Source: Bordetella parapertussis
GTDB taxonomy: Bacteria; Pseudomonadota; Gammaproteobacteria; Burkholderiales; Burkholderiaceae_B
Length of the DNA stretch: 23,615 nt
Direction of reading: 5' to 3'
Assembly (NCBI GenBank): GCA_945882005.1
Contig: CAMCWG010000010.1
Coordinates: 1-23,615, forward strand
Part shown: piece after piece, positions 7,532 to 17,199 of the stretch
Layout of the letters: each line of letters opens with the position of its first letter
Numbering within the stretch: position 1 is the stretch's first letter
Notes under the pieces: model-generated
Told to the model about the DNA's origin: nothing
The model's database searches: none
What the model saw: the letters and a program-made list of their open reading frames with translations, nothing else
Made by a program: the position numbers and the translations under genes

Positions 7532-10399
7532 TTATTTGGTCAGCATGAAGGACTTGAACTTACCGAAGGCTTGTTCAATGAGCGCCTTCTGTTGTTCAAG
7601 GTGCTTGGCCAAGTAACCCACAGCGGGCGAAGCTGAAGCAGCGCGTCCCGCATAACCGAGTTTTTGACCGCTCGACATATTCTGATAGAGGTGATGCTGC
7701 ACGTAGAACCAGGAACCCTGGTTTTGCGGCTCATCCTGGACCCACACAACTTCAGTGGCCTTTGGATATTTACGCAGCTCAGCCTCGAACGTTTTATGAG
7801 CGAACGGGTATAACTGCTCAGCACGAACGATCGCTACAGTGTTGTCCTTACGCTCTTTGCGCGCATTCACCAGATCGTAGTAAACCTTGCCTGAGCAGAC
7901 CAACACCCGCTTGACCGAAGCGGGATTGATCTTCTCATCGACTTCGCCAATGATCGGACGGAAACGACCGCTCGACAACTCAGACATTGGCGAGCCCGCG
8001 TCTTTGTTACGCAGCAGCGACTTGGGCGTCAAAATAACCAAAGGCTTGCGGAACTGACGCACCATCTGACGACGCAACAGATGGAAAATCTGCGCAGCGG
8101 AGGTTGGTTGAACGACCTGAATGTTGTTATCCGCGCAAAGCTGCAAGAAACGCTCAATACGTGCCGAGGAGTGCTCAGGGCCCTGACCTTCGTAGCCATG
8201 AGGCAACATCATTGTGAGGCCAGACTGACGCCCCCACTTTGCCTCACCTGACACGATGAACTGATCGATCACAACTTGAGCGCCGTTTACAAAGTCGCCG
8301 AACTGCGCTTCCCAGATCGTCAAGGTATTGGGGTCTGCGCACGAATAACCGTACTCAAAGCCCAAGACCGCCTCTTCAGACAAGACCGAGTCAATCACGG
8401 TGAAGGGTGCCTGTCCTTCGCTTACGTTTTGCAAAGGAAGGTACGTGCCATCATTCCAGCGCTCACGATTCTGATCATGTAACACGGCATGGCGGTGCGT
8501 GAACGTGCCGCGACCAGAATCTTGGCCAGTGATGCGCACGGCATAGCCCGAAGCCACGAGCGTCGCAAACGCGAGGTGCTCGCCCATCCCCCAGTCAAGA
8601 TTCTGTTCACCGCGCGCCATGGCGCGACGATCATTCAAAAGCTTGTTGACCAAGGAGTGCGGAGTGAAACCTTCAGGTACTGTTGTGAGCTTTTCACCAA
8701 TACGCTTGAGTTCAGCGGCAGGCACGGCCGTATCTGCCTGGTCCGTCCACTTTGCACTCAGGTAAGGTGTCCAGTCAATCGCATACTTGCTCTTATAGTT
8801 CGTCAGCACGGGTTCGATCGTACGACGACCGTCTTCCATGTAACGACGATAGTCCTTCACGAGCTGATCACCCTCGCCTGCCTGCAATACACCTTGCGCT
8901 GTCAGTTTGTCTGAATAGAACTGACGTGTGCCAGGATGCGCGCCAATACGCTTGTACATCAGCGGCTGTGTCAGGGATGGCGTATCTTGTTCGTTGTGAC
9001 CAAGCTTGCGGAAGCAGACAATATCAACCACGATATCGCGACCAAACTGCATGCGGAAATCGAGCGCTAAACGCGTTGCAAAAACGACTGCCTCAGGATC
9101 ATCGCCGTTCACGTGGAACACTGGCGCTTCGATCATTTTTGAAACGTCTGTGCAATAGATTGTCGAGCGGGTGTCACGTGGGTCAGAGGTGGTGAAACCG
9201 ATCTGGTTGTTAATCACCAGATGCACTGTGCCGCCCGTACCGTAGCCGCGTGTTTCAGCAAGGTTCAAGGTTTCCATCACAACACCTTGGCCTGCAAAGG
9301 CCGCATCACCGTGCACCAACACAGGCAATACTTGCTTGTAGCCGTCGACACCGCGGCGCTCTTGACGTGCGCGCACACTGCCTTCGACGACAGGGTTCAC
9401 GATCTCAAGGTGTGAGGGGTTAAACGCCAATGACAAGTGCATGGGACCACCACGCGTCGACAAGTCACTGGAGAAACCGTTGTGGTATTTCACGTCGCCG
9501 TCGGTCAGTCCTTCAGCGTGATGACCTTCAAACTCGGCGAACAAGTCACCCGGCATCTTGCCCATGATGTTCACAAGCATATTGAGGCGACCACGGTGTG
9601 CCATACCCACCACGATTTCTTGCACGCCGGATTCACCGGCATGGTTCACAAGCTCGTCCATCGAGGCGATAAAGCTCTCACCGCCTTCAAGTGAAAAACG
9701 CTTTTGTCCCACGTACTTTGTATGGAGATAACGCTCAAGGCCTTCGGCCTCGGTCAACTGCTGCAAGATATGTTTTTTGCGGTCAGGCGTGACGGTCGGT
9801 GCGCTGAGTGAGGACTCTAGGCGCTCTTGTACCCAGCGTTTTACGGCAGGGTCAGAGGCATGCATGAATTCAGCACCAATCGAGCGGCAGTACGTGTCTT
9901 TTAATGCCTTGATGATGTCGCGCAACGTCATCGTCGTTGCTTTGCTGAAATAAGTATTCGTGGCTGAGAACACTTGATCGAGATCCGCTTCGGTCAACCC
10001 GTAAAACGCTGGATCAAGCTCGGGGATACCGGGGCGATCTTGACGCTTGAGCGGATCTAAATCGGCCCAGCGCGAACCCAAGGAGCGGTACGCCGCAATC
10101 AGTGACTGCACGTGCACTTGTTTCATTGCAACGGCAAGGTCAGGCTCTTGGCCACGCTGCACAAAAGCATTCGCTTTAGCGCGCAGGGCAAAGGACTCAA
10201 CGATTGGAGCGTGCGCTTGGTCGCGCGTGGCTTCTTGACCATCGGTTGCTGGCATATGCTGCAACTGATCGAAATAGTTTCGCCAGTTATCTGGAACCGA
10301 GCCTGGGTTGTCCAGGTAGGCCTCGTAGAGTTCTTCTACGTACGGCGCATTGCCGCCAAAGAGATAGGAGTTCTGTAGTGATTCAAGTTCTGATGACAT
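7532..10399 (-). CDS. sucA: 2-oxoglutarate dehydrogenase E1 component
   Basis: 955-residue thiamine-diphosphate enzyme that decarboxylates 2-oxoglutarate and succinylates the lipoyl arm of SucB. The length matches family members (about 930-960). The N-terminal segment (SYLFGGNAPYVEELYEAYLDNPGSV) is the E2/E3-binding tail. GMAHRGRLN leads into the cofactor domain. The ThDP/Mg motif runs from GDAAFAGQG (364-372) to NNQIGFT (397-403). The C-terminal transketolase-like part shows LGFEYGYS and LPHGYEGQGPEHSSAR. It is the first gene of sucA-sucB-lpd-zapE-trpS. Start ATG at 10397-10399, with AGGTG about ten bases upstream inside a structured leader that could regulate its translation. Called odhA in many betaproteobacteria. 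The maeB gene diverges from the same 275-base intergenic region. Confidence 0.98.
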   Translation of the reverse strand: MSSELESLQNSYLFGGNAPYVEELYEAYLDNPGSVPDNWRNYFDQLQHMPATDGQEATRDQAHAPIVESFALRAKANAFVQRGQEPDLAVAMKQVHVQSLIAAYRSLGSRWADLDPLKRQDRPGIPELDPAFYGLTEADLDQVFSATNTYFSKATTMTLRDIIKALKDTYCRSIGAEFMHASDPAVKRWVQERLESSLSAPTVTPDRKKHILQQLTEAEGLERYLHTKYVGQKRFSLEGGESFIASMDELVNHAGESGVQEIVVGMAHRGRLNMLVNIMGKMPGDLFAEFEGHHAEGLTDGDVKYHNGFSSDLSTRGGPMHLSLAFNPSHLEIVNPVVEGSVRARQERRGVDGYKQVLPVLVHGDAAFAGQGVVMETLNLAETRGYGTGGTVHLVINNQIGFTTSDPRDTRSTIYCTDVSKMIEAPVFHVNGDDPEAVVFATRLALDFRMQFGRDIVVDIVCFRKLGHNEQDTPSLTQPLMYKRIGAHPGTRQFYSDKLTAQGVLQAGEGDQLVKDYRRYMEDGRRTIEPVLTNYKSKYAIDWTPYLSAKWTDQADTAVPAAELKRIGEKLTTVPEGFTPHSLVNKLLNDRRAMARGEQNLDWGMGEHLAFATLVASGYAVRITGQDSGRGTFTHRHAVLHDQNRERWNDGTYLPLQNVSEGQAPFTVIDSVLSEEAVLGFEYGYSCADPNTLTIWEAQFGDFVNGAQVVIDQFIVSGEAKWGRQSGLTMMLPHGYEGQGPEHSSARIERFLQLCADNNIQVVQPTSAAQIFHLLRRQMVRQFRKPLVILTPKSLLRNKDAGSPMSELSSGRFRPIIGEVDEKINPASVKRVLVCSGKVYYDLVNARKERKDNTVAIVRAEQLYPFAHKTFEAELRKYPKATEVVWVQDEPQNQGSWFYVQHHLYQNMSSGQKLGYAGRAASASPAVGYLAKHLEQQKALIEQAFGKFKSFMLTK

Positions 10400-10520
10400 T
10401 TAGCGCTTCACCTATTCGAGTGCTTCACTCGTTACGATGCAGGAATACCTTCCGTTTTTCGGCCAAACCGATGGGCGGATAGCGGGGCAGAAGGCGGTTA
10501 TAGGAGCCTTAAGAGCCGGC
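10400..10520 (-). ncRNA. Structured 5-prime leader of sucA, candidate sucA RNA motif
   Basis: Between a TATACT -10-like box (10526-10531) and the sucA ATG lies about 120 bases of leader. On the RNA strand a hairpin CGAGTG-AAG-CACTCG (10417-10431) is stacked on a possible lower stem formed by TATTC (10443-10447) and GAATA (10414-10418). The ribosome site ATAGGTG (10409-10415) abuts or overlaps this fold. Its ATAGG can also pair with a CCTAT segment at 10500-10504, which would hide it. From established knowledge, a sucA RNA motif has been described only in the leaders of Burkholderiales sucA genes, where the structure is proposed to control ribosome access; its ligand is unknown. I match by gene, lineage and position plus visible stems, not by a covariance-model score. 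Exact borders are uncertain. Confidence 0.6.
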
Positions 10521-10525
10521 ACGAG

Positions 10526-10531
10526 AGTATA
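10526..10531 (-). promoter_or_regulatory. Putative -10 box of the sucA operon
   Basis: TATACT on the minus strand matches five of six bases of the sigma-70 -10 consensus. A -35 is poor: TTCAGC at 19 bases' spacing is the best I see, so activator help or another start is possible. Initiation here would give a leader of about 120 bases, which fits the structured element downstream. CTTAAG occurs twice around it (10509-10514 and 10534-10539), perhaps a protein site. Confidence 0.4.
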
Positions 10532-10674
10532 CCCTTAAGCCCTTAGATTTGCTGAAGTTTTTCTTTCGCCATGCTGCAGTGCAAAATCGAAAGAGTCCAC
10601 AAGGTGGTGCTTCTGGTGGTTCTTGGCGGTAAGCTTTCACGAAGCTGTCTAAAACAACATAACCAAAGTGAATC

Positions 10675-12960
10675 ATGGACGAAAATCTTTCCAAACTTGC
10701 GCTGGATTACCACGCCTACCCTACCCCCGGCAAAATCTCCGTCACGCCCACTAAACCATTGGCGAACCAGGATGATTTGTCCTTGGCCTACTCGCCAGGT
10801 GTTGCCGCAGCTTGCATGGCGATTCATGCGGACGGCGATGAGGCGGCTGCGAAATATACGTCGCGGTCCAACTTGGTTGCGGTGATCACCAACGGAACTG
10901 CCGTGCTCGGCTTAGGTAATATCGGACCCCTCGCAGCGAAACCCGTGATGGAAGGTAAAGGGTGTCTTTTTAAGAAATTCGCAGGCATCGATGTTTTTGA
11001 TATCGAACTCGCCGAAACCGATCCCGACAAGCTCGTGGATATCATTGCCGCGCTGGAGCCCACGCTTGGCGGGATCAACCTTGAAGACATTAAGGCACCG
11101 GAATGTTTCTATATTGAACGCAAGCTACGCGAGCGGATGAAGATACCGGTCTTTCATGATGACCAGCACGGAACTGCAATCATTTCTTCTGCGGCCATCA
11201 TGAACGGCTTAAAGGTCGTCGGCAAACGCATGGACCAGGTCAAACTCGTGGTATCGGGCGCTGGCGCTGCAGCGATTGCCTGCCTGGATCTGCTTGTGCA
11301 CTTGGGCATCTCCAAGAAAAACATATTTGTTTGCGACTCCCGTGGTGTGATCTGGGAAGGACGCGAAGCAGATATGGAAGAAAACAAAAAACGTTATGCC
11401 CAGCAAACTTCATTGCGTACGCTGGCTGACGCAATGGTCGGGGCAGACGTCTTCCTCGGCTGCTCTGCTGCGGGTGTCGTCAATGCAGAGATGGTCAAAA
11501 GCATGGGGACGCAGCCGTTGATTTTGGCGCTTGCTAACCCGGAACCCGAGATTCGCCCCGAAATCGCGAAGGCCGCACGCCCAGACTGCATCATCGCAAC
11601 CGGCCGTTCTGACTACCCCAACCAAGTTAATAACGTACTTTGCTTCCCCTTCATCTTCCGTGGCGCGCTCGACGCAGGTGCGAGCCGCATTACCGAAGAA
11701 ATGAAGCTCGCTTGCGTCAAAGCGATCGCCGAGCTCGCCGAAGCGGAACAAAGTGATGAGGTCGCACAAGCCTACGCAGGACAAGACCTGACCTTCGGTC
11801 CAGACTACATCATTCCAAAGCCATTTGATCCAAGACTGATCGTACAAATCGCCCCAGCGGTCGCACAGGCCGCCGCAGACTCGGGCGTCGCACGTCGTCC
11901 GATCAAAGACATGGAGGCCTACAAGCAAAAGCTGCTTTCAATGGTCTATCACTCGGGTCAACTAATGAGCCCGCTCTTTACGCAGGCCAAACGTGCGCCC
12001 AAGCGCGTGATCTATGCAGACGGTGAAGACGAGCGCGTCCTACGAGCCGCTCAAACGGTATCAGACGAAAAGATCGCCTATCCAATCCTGATCGGTCGCC
12101 CTGCTGTGATCAACATGCGGATTCAGAAAATGGGTCTGCGTCTTGAGGCCGGCAAGAATATCGAGATCGTGGATCCAGAAGATGACGTGCGCTTTACCGA
12201 ATCTTGGACCGAGTACTACCGACTCAAAGGGCGTGACGGCATCACCCCGACTATTGCCAAAGCGATGGTTCGCAAGCACAACACCTTGATTGCAGTACTG
12301 TTGCTTAAGCGCGGTGATGCAGATGCCGTGATCTGTGGCATAACCAGCCGCTTCGACAACCAACTGAAGTACGTTGAGGACGTCATCGGCATGCAGCAAG
12401 GCGCATCTACCTTTGCCACAATGAACGTATTGATGTTGCCGGATCAGACTTTGTTCATCTGCGACACGCATGTCAACGAAAATCCAACTGCCGAGCAGGT
12501 TGCAGATATGACGATTCAGGCCGCGGCCGAGGTTCGTCGATTCGGGATTGTGCCGAAGGTCGCCCTGCTGTCCCACTCTAATTTTGGCAGCAGACCGACA
12601 GACTCGTCGCGCAAGATGGCCCATGCGCGTCAGATGATCACAGAGCGTGCACCATCACTTGAAGTGGACGGAGAGATGCACGCTGACTCCGCGCTTTCAG
12701 AAAGCATCCGTATGGCCAGCTATCCAGACAGCACCTTGAAAGGCACAGCGAATCTGCTGATCACACCCAATCTGGACACAGGCAACGTGACCTACAACCT
12801 ATTGAAGATGACCGGCAGTAACGGTATCGCAATGGGGCCGGTATTGCTCGGCGCTGCACGTCCGGTGCATATCCTCACCACCAGTGCGACAGTGCGCCGC
12901 GTGATTAACATGACAGCACTTGCGGTCGTTGATGCGCAAATGGAAGCAGAGAAACGCTAG
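10675..12960 (+). CDS. maeB: NADP-type malic enzyme with C-terminal phosphotransacetylase-like domain
   Basis: 761-residue hybrid enzyme that decarboxylates malate to pyruvate with NAD(P)+, supplying pyruvate and reducing power. The malic enzyme part (about 1-425) shows [11 protein letters not shown] near 40, [10 protein letters not shown] and the dinucleotide loop SGAGAAA at about 194-200. The C-terminal part (about 425-761) matches phosphate acetyltransferase/butyryltransferase folds ([30 protein letters not shown]). In MaeB enzymes this part is not a working transacetylase but an acetyl-CoA-responsive regulatory domain (family knowledge). The start ATG matches the family N-terminus [13 protein letters not shown]; the ribosome site is weak (AAGTGA). 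It diverges from sucA and stands alone, ending at the shared terminator at 12976-13008. Cofactor preference (NADP over NAD) is by family only. Confidence 0.96.
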   Translation: MDENLSKLALDYHAYPTPGKISVTPTKPLANQDDLSLAYSPGVAAACMAIHADGDEAAAKYTSRSNLVAVITNGTAVLGLGNIGPLAAKPVMEGKGCLFKKFAGIDVFDIELAETDPDKLVDIIAALEPTLGGINLEDIKAPECFYIERKLRERMKIPVFHDDQHGTAIISSAAIMNGLKVVGKRMDQVKLVVSGAGAAAIACLDLLVHLGISKKNIFVCDSRGVIWEGREADMEENKKRYAQQTSLRTLADAMVGADVFLGCSAAGVVNAEMVKSMGTQPLILALANPEPEIRPEIAKAARPDCIIATGRSDYPNQVNNVLCFPFIFRGALDAGASRITEEMKLACVKAIAELAEAEQSDEVAQAYAGQDLTFGPDYIIPKPFDPRLIVQIAPAVAQAAADSGVARRPIKDMEAYKQKLLSMVYHSGQLMSPLFTQAKRAPKRVIYADGEDERVLRAAQTVSDEKIAYPILIGRPAVINMRIQKMGLRLEAGKNIEIVDPEDDVRFTESWTEYYRLKGRDGITPTIAKAMVRKHNTLIAVLLLKRGDADAVICGITSRFDNQLKYVEDVIGMQQGASTFATMNVLMLPDQTLFICDTHVNENPTAEQVADMTIQAAAEVRRFGIVPKVALLSHSNFGSRPTDSSRKMAHARQMITERAPSLEVDGEMHADSALSESIRMASYPDSTLKGTANLLITPNLDTGNVTYNLLKMTGSNGIAMGPVLLGAARPVHILTTSATVRRVINMTALAVVDAQMEAEKR

Positions 12961-12975
12961 AAAGTTCTGCCCCAT

Positions 12976-13008
12976 AAAAAAAGACTGCCGCTGGGCAGTC
13001 TTTTTTTT
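12976..13008. terminator. Bidirectional intrinsic terminator between maeB and gltA
   Basis: Stem GACTGCC (12983-12989) / GGCAGTC (12994-13000) with loop GCTG. It is flanked by seven As on the left and eight Ts on the right, so it works in both directions: 16 bases after the maeB stop on the plus strand and 34 bases after the gltA stop on the minus strand. It closes both converging units. Confidence 0.93.
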
Positions 13009-13041
13009 GCTATCTACCTCACGGCAGACTCACACAAGCCA

Positions 13042-14346
13042 TTACTTGCGCTTTGGCACGTGGCGAGAGACCGAGCCTTGATACAACTGGCGTGGACGGC
13101 CAATCTTGTATTCAGGGTCAGAAATCATTTCGTTCCATTGCGCAATCCAGCCCACTGTGCGCGCCAATGCGAAGATCGCGGTAAACAGGGCGGTTGGCAC
13201 ACCAATTGCGCGCTGGACGATGCCAGAGTAGAAGTCAACGTTCGGGTAGAGCTTACGATCGACGAAGTACTTGTCCTCAAGTGCGATACGCTCAACTTCC
13301 ATCGCAAGTTTAAACAAAGGATCGTTTTCCAGGCCCAAGGCTGCCAAGACTTCTTTGCAAGTCTGTTGCATCAACTTCGCACGTGGATCGTAGTTCTTGT
13401 AGACACGATGTCCAAAGCCCATCAGACGTACGCCAGAGTTCTTGTCTTTGACTTGCTCCATGAACTCGCCAACCTTGGCCATCCCGCCCTTCGCCTGGAG
13501 CTCTTCCAGCATCTGCAAGCAGGCCTCGTTCGCACCACCGTGAGCGGGACCCCACAAGCAAGCCACACCCGACGCAATCGCTGCAAAGGGGTTGGTGCCG
13601 GACGAACCGCACAGACGGACTGTTGACGTTGAAGCGTTCTGTTCGTGATCTGCATGCAAAATAAAGATGCGATCAAGCGCGCGCTCAACCACAGGATTCA
13701 CAACATACTCTTCACACGGCGTCGCAAACATCATGCGCAAAAAGTTGCCGGTGTACGACAAATTGTTCTGCGGGTAGATGTAAGGCTGACCTTGTGAATA
13801 CTTATAGGCCATCGCAACAAGCGTTGGCATCTTAGCGATCAAACGAATAGCTGACACATGACGGTGGTGCGCATTCGTGATGTCTGTCGAGTCATGGTAG
13901 AACGCAGACAACGCACCGACCAAGCCGGTCAAGACGGCCATCGGGTGTGCATCGCGACGGAAACCGCGCAGAAAGAAATGCATCTGCTCGTTGACCATTG
14001 TGTGGTGCATCACGAGACTATCGAACTCTTTCTTCTGCGTGCCGTCTGGCAGTTCGCCGTTGAGGATCAGGTAGCTGATATCCATGAAGTCGCAGTTAAC
14101 AGCAAGCTCTTCGATTGGGTAACCGCGATACAACAACTCACCCTTGTCACCATCGATGTATGTGATGTCGGACGAACATGACGCTGTCGAAAGAAAGCCA
14201 GGGTCATAGGTAAACAAACCCGTTTGACCATAGAGCTTACGGATATCGATGACCTGAGGGCCCACCGAACCGTCGTACATTGGAAACTCGACGGAAGGAC
14301 TGCCGTCAGAGAACGAGAGCGTAGCTTTTTTGTCGGACAGTTTCAT
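13042..14346 (-). CDS. gltA: Citrate synthase (type II, hexameric class)
   Basis: 434-residue enzyme condensing oxaloacetate and acetyl-CoA to citrate. Catalytic residues align with those of E. coli GltA: His234 ([10 protein letters not shown]), His269 ([10 protein letters not shown]), His313 ([13 protein letters not shown]) and Asp371 (PNVDFYSG). The N-terminal beta-domain of about 50 residues seen in NADH-inhibited Gram-negative enzymes is present ([20 protein letters not shown]), so NADH control is plausible. It follows sdhE by 57 bases and has a strong AAGGAA ribosome site. A TAGAAT -10-like box (plus-strand 14372-14377, read on the minus strand) might give gltA its own promoter, but no fitting -35 is seen. 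It is probably the last gene of sdhCDABE-gltA, with the terminator at 12976-13008 just after it. Distinct from the methylcitrate synthase paralogue at 21046. Confidence 0.97.
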   Translation of the reverse strand: MKLSDKKATLSFSDGSPSVEFPMYDGSVGPQVIDIRKLYGQTGLFTYDPGFLSTASCSSDITYIDGDKGELLYRGYPIEELAVNCDFMDISYLILNGELPDGTQKKEFDSLVMHHTMVNEQMHFFLRGFRRDAHPMAVLTGLVGALSAFYHDSTDITNAHHRHVSAIRLIAKMPTLVAMAYKYSQGQPYIYPQNNLSYTGNFLRMMFATPCEEYVVNPVVERALDRIFILHADHEQNASTSTVRLCGSSGTNPFAAIASGVACLWGPAHGGANEACLQMLEELQAKGGMAKVGEFMEQVKDKNSGVRLMGFGHRVYKNYDPRAKLMQQTCKEVLAALGLENDPLFKLAMEVERIALEDKYFVDRKLYPNVDFYSGIVQRAIGVPTALFTAIFALARTVGWIAQWNEMISDPEYKIGRPRQLYQGSVSRHVPKRK

Positions 14347-14403
14347 CGTTGGGTTCCTTCTGTAAAGTTCTCGATTCTACACAAGCTGGCGGGCGCCCGT
14401 TAA

Positions 14404-14664
14404 TTAGGCCGCACGCAACTGCGTTAGTACTGATTTAACTTCTGGCTTATCGAGCGCACCCTCGGGCTCGATACGTGCCAAAAGCAAATCTAATAATTCA
14501 TTATCACCAAGTTCAAACAACTGGGTCAGAGCACTGACATCGAGATCAGTCAGGTCAGTCTCGTGTGCATCCAGAAATCGCGTGATGATGAGATCGTTTT
14601 CTAACAGACCACGGCGCGCGCGCCAACGTAGGCGTGTGCGATCGAGGTCTGAAAGTTTGCTCAT
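14404..14664 (-). CDS. sdhE: FAD assembly factor SdhE
   Basis: 86-residue protein of the SdhE/YgfY (SDH5) family, needed for covalent attachment of FAD to SdhA. The hallmark RGxxE motif is seen as RRGLLEND at about residues 17-24, preceded by RTRLRWRA. The rest is the expected small acidic helical fold (LTDLDVSALTQLFELGDNELLDLL). I chose the ATG at 14662-14664. A longer frame from 14697 would overlap the sdhB end by 20 bases and add eleven residues (MCDARYRNVLE) unlike the family, while AGGAA lies 11 bases before the chosen start. It lies between sdhB and gltA, next to the subunit it matures. Confidence 0.93.
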   Translation of the reverse strand: MSKLSDLDRTRLRWRARRGLLENDLIITRFLDAHETDLTDLDVSALTQLFELGDNELLDLLLARIEPEGALDKPEVKSVLTQLRAA

Positions 14665-14677
14665 TTCTAATACGTTC

Positions 14678-15394
14678 CTATACCGTGCGTCGCACAAGCA
14701 TATCTTTGATCTTGCCGATGGCGCGCGTTGGGTTCAACCCTTTCGGGCACACATCCACACAGTTCATGATGGTGTGGCAACGGAACAAGCGGTATGGATC
14801 CTCGAGATTATCCAAGCGTTCGCCTGTTGCATGATCACGTGTATCAGCAATAAAGCGGTACGCCTGCAACAAACCAGCGGGGCCCACAAACTTGTCGGGG
14901 TTCCACCAGAACGATGGGCACGATGTTGAACAGCACGCGCACAAAATGCACTCATACAAACCATCGAGTTCTTCGCGTGCAGCGGGCGTTTGAAGGCGCT
15001 CTTTCTCTGGTGGTGGCGTGTCGTTAATCAAGTACGGACGAATCGAGTGGTACTGATTGAAGAAGTGCGTCATATCAACAATCAGGTCGCGAATGACTGG
15101 CAAGCCAGGCAACGGACGCAACACAACTGGCTCAGTCAATTCGAGCATATTGGTTGTACAAGCCAAGCCGTTTTTGCCATTGATGTTCATGGCATCTGAG
15201 CCACACACACCCTCACGGCAGGAACGACGTAAGGCCAAACTGTCATCCACATCCATCTTGATGCGAATCAGCGCATCAAGCAACATTTTGTCTGTGGGCT
15301 GCAGCTCGACTTCAAGCTTTTGCATGTAGGGGCGCTCGTCCTTGTCTGGATCGTAGCGGTAGATTTCAAACTTCACGATGCGTTTGGTGCTCAT
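14678..15394 (-). CDS. sdhB: Succinate dehydrogenase iron-sulfur subunit
   Basis: 238-residue electron-transfer subunit carrying electrons from FAD in SdhA to ubiquinone. The [2Fe-2S] ligands lie in CREGVCGSDAMN (Cys59, Cys64, with Asp67 in place of the third Cys, as in E. coli) and Cys79 (NGLAC). The [4Fe-4S] set is Cys149, 152, 155 and 159 in ECILCACCSTSCP. The [3Fe-4S] set is Cys206, 212 and 216 in CHTIMNCVDVCPKGLNP. It starts 23 bases after sdhA. All expected ligands are present, so the enzyme should be functional. Confidence 0.97.
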   Translation of the reverse strand: MSTKRIVKFEIYRYDPDKDERPYMQKLEVELQPTDKMLLDALIRIKMDVDDSLALRRSCREGVCGSDAMNINGKNGLACTTNMLELTEPVVLRPLPGLPVIRDLIVDMTHFFNQYHSIRPYLINDTPPPEKERLQTPAAREELDGLYECILCACCSTSCPSFWWNPDKFVGPAGLLQAYRFIADTRDHATGERLDNLEDPYRLFRCHTIMNCVDVCPKGLNPTRAIGKIKDMLVRRTV

Positions 15395-15417
15395 GATGTG
15401 TTCCAGGTGTCCTGATC

Positions 15418-17196
15418 TTAGAATGTACGCGTCTTGGGAGGGAAGCTCTCAACGGTGAGTGGCTGCATCTGCACGGGTTTGTAGTCGAGGCGATTGCCTT
15501 TCGAATACCAGAGCGTGTGCTTGATCCAGTTGTCATCGTCCCGTGTGGGGAAATCATCCAATGCATGCGCACCACGACTTTCTGTGCGAGCTGCAGCAGA
15601 GTGAATCGTCGAGCGTGCCACTTCGATCATGTTGCTCAGTTCAAGTGCTTCGATACGTGCAGTGTTAAACACCTTCGACTTGTCCTGGAACGCAATGTTG
15701 TCCACTTTCTCAGCCAACGCGTCGATCTTCTCAACACCCTCTTTGAGCGATGCCATGGTGCGGAACACTCCGCAGTGCTGCTGCATCGCGTTACGGATTT
15801 CATTGCCGACCACTTGCGTGCGCTCACCCTTTGTGCGGGATTCGAGTTTATTGACGCGATCCAACGAGAAGTCGACCGATGCTTGGGGCAGCGGCTGATG
15901 CGAACGCTGGCGCTCAGGATGTGCGGCAACGATGTGATTACCTGCTGCACGACCAAACACGATCAGATCCAACAGCGAGTTGGTACCCAAGCGGTTCGCG
16001 CCATGGACTGATGTGGCCGAGCACTCGCCGATTGCATACAAACCATTCACAACTTGGGTCTGCTTGCCGTCCCAGGATGTAACTTGTCCGTGGTAGTTAC
16101 AAGGAATACCACCCATTTGGTAGTGAATTGTCGGCACGACTGGGATAGGTTCTTTCGTCGCATCCACGTTTGCAAACTTGTGGCCGATTTCGAGAATCGA
16201 TGGCAGACGCTTGTTAATGACATCTGCACCCAGGTGATCCAGCTTCAAGTGCACATAGGCACCGTCCGGACCGCAGCCCCGCCCTTCCTTAATTTCCTGG
16301 TCCATACAACGTGAAATAAAGTCGCGTGGAGCCAAGTCTTTAAGGGTCGGTGCGTAGCGCTCCATGAAGCGCTCGCCGTCTTTATTCAACAAGATACCGC
16401 CTTCACCGCGCACGCCTTCGGTAATCAGCACGCCTGCACCCGCCACACCGGTTGGGTGAAACTGCCAGAACTCCATGTCCATCATCGGAATGCCTGCGCG
16501 AGCAGCCATACCCATGCCATCGCCTGTGTTGATGAAGGCGTTGGTCGAGGCGGCCCAGATACGCCCAGCACCGCCAGTTGCGATAACGGTCGTCTTGGCT
16601 TCGAAGATGTAAATTTCGCCGGTTTCCATTTCGAGTGCGGTCACACCCAACACATCACCCGCGTCGTTACGAATCAGATCAAGCGCCATCCACTCAACAA
16701 AAAACTGGGTGCGCGACGCAACGTTGCGCTGATAGAGCGTGTGCAACAACGCGTGGCCGGTACGGTCAGCAGCTGCACAGGCGCGCTGCACGGGTTTTTC
16801 GCCGAAGTTAGCCGTGTGGCCACCGAATGGACGCTGGTAAATCGTGCCGTCTGGATTGCGGTCAAAGGGCATACCAAAATGCTCAAGCTCATACACAGCA
16901 TTTGGTGCCTCACGACACATGAACTCGATCGCATCTTGGTCACCTAACCAATCCGATCCTTTCACTGTGTCATACATGTGCCAGTACCAGTTGTCTTCGC
17001 TCATGTTGCCAAGCGACGCACCAATACCGCCTTGAGCGGCAACCGTGTGCGAACGGGTTGGGAACACTTTGGACAATACGGCAACGGACAGCCCAGCGTT
17101 TGCGAGCTGTAACGAACAACGCATACCGGCACCGCCGGCACCCACGACCACCACATCAAACTGACGGCGCGGTAAAGAAGATTTGACAGCAGCCAC
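15418..17196 (-). CDS. sdhA: Succinate dehydrogenase flavoprotein subunit (GTG start)
   Basis: 592-residue catalytic subunit oxidising succinate to fumarate. FAD-binding VVVVGAGGAGMR is at about 15-26. His50 in TRSHTVAAQGG is the site of covalent FAD attachment, the step helped by SdhE. Further family signatures are FHPTGVAGAGVLITEG, APRDFISR (containing the arginine region of the active site), GRGCGPDGAYVHL and HGANRLGTNSLLDL. Length matches E. coli SdhA (588). The start codon is GTG at 17194-17196, with GGAGA upstream overlapping the end of sdhD; only three bases separate the sdhD stop from it, so translation is coupled. Fumarate reductase is excluded by operon content (two-gene b-type anchor sdhC/sdhD next to gltA). 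Confidence 0.97.
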   Translation of the reverse strand: MAAVKSSLPRRQFDVVVVGAGGAGMRCSLQLANAGLSVAVLSKVFPTRSHTVAAQGGIGASLGNMSEDNWYWHMYDTVKGSDWLGDQDAIEFMCREAPNAVYELEHFGMPFDRNPDGTIYQRPFGGHTANFGEKPVQRACAAADRTGHALLHTLYQRNVASRTQFFVEWMALDLIRNDAGDVLGVTALEMETGEIYIFEAKTTVIATGGAGRIWAASTNAFINTGDGMGMAARAGIPMMDMEFWQFHPTGVAGAGVLITEGVRGEGGILLNKDGERFMERYAPTLKDLAPRDFISRCMDQEIKEGRGCGPDGAYVHLKLDHLGADVINKRLPSILEIGHKFANVDATKEPIPVVPTIHYQMGGIPCNYHGQVTSWDGKQTQVVNGLYAIGECSATSVHGANRLGTNSLLDLIVFGRAAGNHIVAAHPERQRSHQPLPQASVDFSLDRVNKLESRTKGERTQVVGNEIRNAMQQHCGVFRTMASLKEGVEKIDALAEKVDNIAFQDKSKVFNTARIEALELSNMIEVARSTIHSAAARTESRGAHALDDFPTRDDDNWIKHTLWYSKGNRLDYKPVQMQPLTVESFPPKTRTF

Positions 17197-17199
17197 GGC

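Noticed and set aside
10602..10624. Short GGTGGT/CTTCT near-repeat before maeB
   Set aside because: Two degenerate copies only; likely chance, with no promoter or operator logic around it.
12061..12624. Minus-strand open frame of 187 codons
   Set aside because: Antisense to the phosphotransacetylase-like part of maeB; no recognisable domain.
14390..14399. Ten-base palindrome CGGGCGCCCG between sdhE and gltA
   Set aside because: No loop and no T-run, so it is not a terminator; a single GC-rich palindrome is not enough to call an operator.
14665..14697. Longer N-terminus for sdhE
   Set aside because: It overlaps the sdhB end and the extra residues do not resemble SdhE; the ATG at 14662-14664 fits family length.
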